A stretch of DNA of 64,000 bases from Bacillota bacterium (GTDB taxonomy: Bacteria; Bacillota; Clostridia; Christensenellales; CAG-138): contig JAEESS010000002.1 in the NCBI GenBank assembly GCA_016286445.1, forward strand, positions 1-64,000, written 5' to 3'. Every line of letters begins with the position of its first letter. Within the stretch, counting starts at the first letter, position 1. Positions 62,066 to 64,000 of the stretch are shown in pieces. Both the position numbers and the translations under genes were made by a program. The notes under the pieces were generated by a model. That model saw only the letters and a list, made by a program, of their open reading frames with translations, had not been told where the DNA came from and ran no database searches.

Positions 62066-62833
62066 ATGAAACGTATCTTAGGCAGCATACGCCGCGCGGA
62101 TGAGAAATTCCGAATGATTGAAGACGGGGACAGGATCTGTATCGGCGTGTCCGGCGGAAAGGATTCCCTGTTGCTGATGCAGGCAATGAAGCTGTATCAG
62201 CGCTTTTCACGCACGCAATTCGACGTGATCTCCGTGATGCTGGACCTCGGACTGAAATACCAGAACACCGCGCCGATCCGCGCGTATGCGGAACGGATCG
62301 GGATCCCGTTTGAAGTGATACCGACCGAGATCGGCAAGGTCGTCTTTGAATACCGCGCGGAGCGTTCGCCGTGCGCGCTGTGCGCAAAGCTGCGGCGCGG
62401 CGCTCTGAACAACGCCGCAAAACAGCGCGGCTGCAATAAAGTCGCGCTCGGACACAACCGTGAGGACGTCCTCGAAACATTTTTGATGTCAATGCTGTAC
62501 GAGGGAAGAATGAATACGTTCGCGCCGATCACATACCTTTCCCGAAGCGACGTTACCGTGATCCGACCGATGATCTACGTTCCCGAGAAGTACTGTCTGT
62601 CGGTTGCAAAGCAGATGGAGCTTCCGATCCTGCCGCCGAACTGCGATGTCGCCGGCAATACGAAGCGCGAGGAGGCGAAGGAGCTGATCAAGTATCTCTG
62701 TACGATCGTACCGGACGCCGATATCAAGATGATGCACGCGATTACCAACACGGAAAAATACGGCCTTTGGGATCGGATGCGCCTGAAGCAGTCGCGCGGA
62801 GAGAACAGTCCGGAAATCGACGGAGCAGAATGA
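62066..62833 (+). CDS. TtcA/TilS-like PP-loop tRNA-thiolation protein
   Basis: 255 residues. The ATG at 62066 has GGAGG eight bases upstream; ATG 62060 would be too close. The PP-loop G-V-S-G-G-K-D-S-L-L-L is at about 31-41, a C-A-L-C pair near residue 105, and G-H-N-R-E-D-V-L-E-T near 133. These are the TtcA features (2-thiocytidine at position 32 of tRNA), though related PP-loop enzymes exist. The missing first C-x-x-C partner outside P-C-A-L-C leaves the Fe-S site incomplete by eye. It is tail-to-tail with the next gene with no bases between. Confidence 0.88.
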   Translation: MKRILGSIRRADEKFRMIEDGDRICIGVSGGKDSLLLMQAMKLYQRFSRTQFDVISVMLDLGLKYQNTAPIRAYAERIGIPFEVIPTEIGKVVFEYRAERSPCALCAKLRRGALNNAAKQRGCNKVALGHNREDVLETFLMSMLYEGRMNTFAPITYLSRSDVTVIRPMIYVPEKYCLSVAKQMELPILPPNCDVAGNTKREEAKELIKYLCTIVPDADIKMMHAITNTEKYGLWDRMRLKQSRGENSPEIDGAE

Positions 62834-63355
62834 TCAGAACAGCCCCGGAAGCAGCTTCGGAAGATCGGAAAGAAGCTGTTCCCGCAGACGGTCGCGGTTT
62901 TCCGGATCGATGGGATACACATCGGCGCGCGGATGCGCGCGCACCGCGTTGAGGAACGCTGTCTGCTTATCCCGCACCGCGGCGATCACGATCGGCGCCT
63001 CATCGAGCGTACGAAGCACCGCTTCGGTAAAGAGAGGCGCGCCGCTTTCCAAAAACCCAAGTTCGTCGAACACGATCACGCCGTTCCGTGAAAATTGCAT
63101 CGTTTCGGCAAACCGATCGAACACCTCCGGAAACGCAATGCTTTGTCCTTCCCGGCACAGACCGACGCGGTTCTCCTCGCCGAATTGTTCCGACGCGTGG
63201 TATGAACGGATGCAGACGGGACAGAACCCATCCGGACCCGGCGCAGCCTTTTTTGTCAGGACGCCTTCGACCGGCGCGGGGATCGCTGCAAGCAGCGAGC
63301 GGATCAAAGTGGATTTGCCGACGCCGTTGCTGCCGACGATTAAGATATGTCGCAT
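62834..63355 (-). CDS. THEP1-like nucleoside-triphosphatase
   Basis: 173 residues with the P-loop G-S-N-G-V-G-K-S-T-L at about 8-17 and the Walker B-like V-I-V-F-D-E-L-G-F-L-E-S-G. This matches the NTPase_1/THEP1 family, which hydrolyses NTPs in vitro and has no settled role. A C-P-V-C pair near residue 45 is unusual. Start ATG has GGAGGAG upstream. It may be in one transcript with the partial gene that ends 52 bases upstream, past a hairpin. Confidence 0.88.
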   Translation of the reverse strand: MRHILIVGSNGVGKSTLIRSLLAAIPAPVEGVLTKKAAPGPDGFCPVCIRSYHASEQFGEENRVGLCREGQSIAFPEVFDRFAETMQFSRNGVIVFDELGFLESGAPLFTEAVLRTLDEAPIVIAAVRDKQTAFLNAVRAHPRADVYPIDPENRDRLREQLLSDLPKLLPGLF

Positions 63356-63381
63356 ATGGACTCCTCCCGAACAGATATGAA

Positions 63382-63409
63382 ACAGCTGCCGAAACGGGCA
63401 GCTGTTTTT
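63382..63409. terminator. Hairpin between the THEP1-like gene and the partial gene
   Basis: ACAGCTGCC/GGCAGCTGT stem with a six-base loop. The T-run is better on the plus strand, so its strength as a minus-strand terminator is uncertain. Confidence 0.6.
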
Positions 63410-64000
63410 ATGGATCGTGGATAAAATCGATCGTAACGGTTTGCGGAATGTCTTCCGGGTCGGATAGAATGCGCACGCTGAACTGTCCCAAATGCTTGGA
63501 ATACGGCTCTCCGCTGTTTACGACCTCTCTGCAGCGCTTCACGATCGTATCGCTGTCCGACGCCGTACGGCGCAGGACCGGCATGATGAGATCGAGCAGA
63601 TCCCGCAGCGCTTTGACAGCGTCCTTGTTCTGCGCTTTCAAAGTATCCGCGATCGCTCCCGATTCTTCCGGATCGGCGCACAGCGGCGTTTCAAGGGACA
63701 GCCGCTGCAATCCGGTATCGTCAGACTGCATGCGCAGCTCGATCGCAACGCCGTTTTCGTTCGTCAGGTCGTAATGATCCTGCAGATATACGAGATCGAA
63801 CGAAGAACCTTCGATCGCATCGAGAATGTTCTTTCCGCGGATCGAACGGTCATCGGTCGGAGCGGGAGTGGGCGTGGATTCAGGCTCGGGCGGGACCGTG
63901 CTGCGGTCCTTTCTGCCGTACAGGATCGCCAGCCCCGCAAACAGCGCGATCACCAGAGCGATGCAGCCGTATTCGATGAGCTTGATCCGATCGATTCGCA
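63408..64000 (-). CDS. Membrane-anchored protein of unknown function (5' truncated by window edge)
   Basis: About 197 residues are visible; the frame stays open to the end of the window, so the start is probably just outside, though a GTG at 63953 is in frame. A short cytoplasmic part is followed by one helix (A-L-V-I-A-L-F-A-G-L-A-I-L), then a Pro/Thr/Glu stalk (P-P-E-P-E-S-T-P-T-P-A-P-T) and a soluble domain of about 135 residues without any motif I recognise. The design matches the other stalked envelope proteins in this window. Confidence 0.75.
   Translation of the reverse strand, partial: RIDRIKLIEYGCIALVIALFAGLAILYGRKDRSTVPPEPESTPTPAPTDDRSIRGKNILDAIEGSSFDLVYLQDHYDLTNENGVAIELRMQSDDTGLQRLSLETPLCADPEESGAIADTLKAQNKDAVKALRDLLDLIMPVLRRTASDSDTIVKRCREVVNSGEPYSKHLGQFSVRILSDPEDIPQTVTIDFIHDP

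Overview
The window looks like chromosomal DNA from a spore-forming, Gram-positive anaerobe of the Clostridia. It carries spoIIE, spoIIGA, sigE and sigG, a long SRP RNA with an Alu domain, an S-box SAM riboswitch on metK, a two-subunit Fe-S serine dehydratase, and a V/A-type ATPase laid out as in Enterococcus ntp. By eye the DNA is GC-rich with G/C-ending codons. The gene at 2838-3185 and the non-coding stretch near 56.7-56.95 kb are visibly AT-richer. I cannot name a genus.

Layout. 0-2.6 kb: the end of a sugar ABC importer (two MalF/MalG-type permeases) and a cytoplasmic GH5 glycosidase. 2.8-3.6 kb: a small AT-rich pyrophosphatase-like gene and a structured, repeat-rich relic. 3.7-7.7 kb: a MATE transporter fused to a GHKL ATPase domain, convergent with a GH3 lipoprotein. 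8-11.9 kb: a small membrane protein, the SAM riboswitch with metK, and an ECF sigma factor with a membrane partner. 11.9-14.3 kb (minus): ddl-murF. 14.4-20.4 kb: an apparent five-gene operon (M3 peptidase lipoprotein; a large phosphodiester-glycosidase fusion; NusG-II protein; Gx transporter; ApbE). 20.4-24 kb: an NlpC/P60 wall hydrolase, a DUF896 protein and a lipoprotein. 24.2-31.2 kb (minus): ftsK-rimO-pgsA-cinA-recA. 31.3-36.4 kb: HAD phosphatase, alkyltransferase-like protein, DUF1385-prmC-prfA-tsaC. 36.4-46.9 kb: rpiB-upp, then the V-ATPase operon ending in a QueG-like Fe-S gene.

47-48.9 kb: SRP RNA and sdaAB-sdaAA. 49-50.5 kb (minus): a thymidylate-kinase-like gene and a membrane protein. 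50.7-55.2 kb: spoIIE-spoIIGA-sigE facing sigG. 55.3-57.8 kb: a metallophosphoesterase lipoprotein, a 36-codon small gene and a lipoprotein. 58 kb: tRNA-Thr and tRNA-Pro, followed by two GNAT genes. 59.2-61.9 kb (minus): mntP with two further phosphodiester-glycosidase proteins. 62-64 kb: a TtcA-like PP-loop protein, a THEP1-like NTPase and the truncated start of a membrane-anchored protein.

How it fits together. Most genes are housekeeping: translation termination (prmC methylates the prfA product), DNA repair and partition, wall precursor synthesis, and ion-coupled ATPase. Three themes stand out. First, many exported proteins share Pro/Thr/Glu stalks and include three NAGPA-type phosphodiester glycosidases, one of them behind a degenerate PIG-L-like domain. 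Second, the sporulation genes are unusually arranged: spoIIE is translationally coupled to spoIIGA, spoIIGA overlaps sigE by 113 bases, and sigG is inverted. Third, an ATP-binding anti-sigma-like domain is fused to a MATE transporter. I saw no CRISPR array, prophage, intact insertion sequence or obvious defence island.
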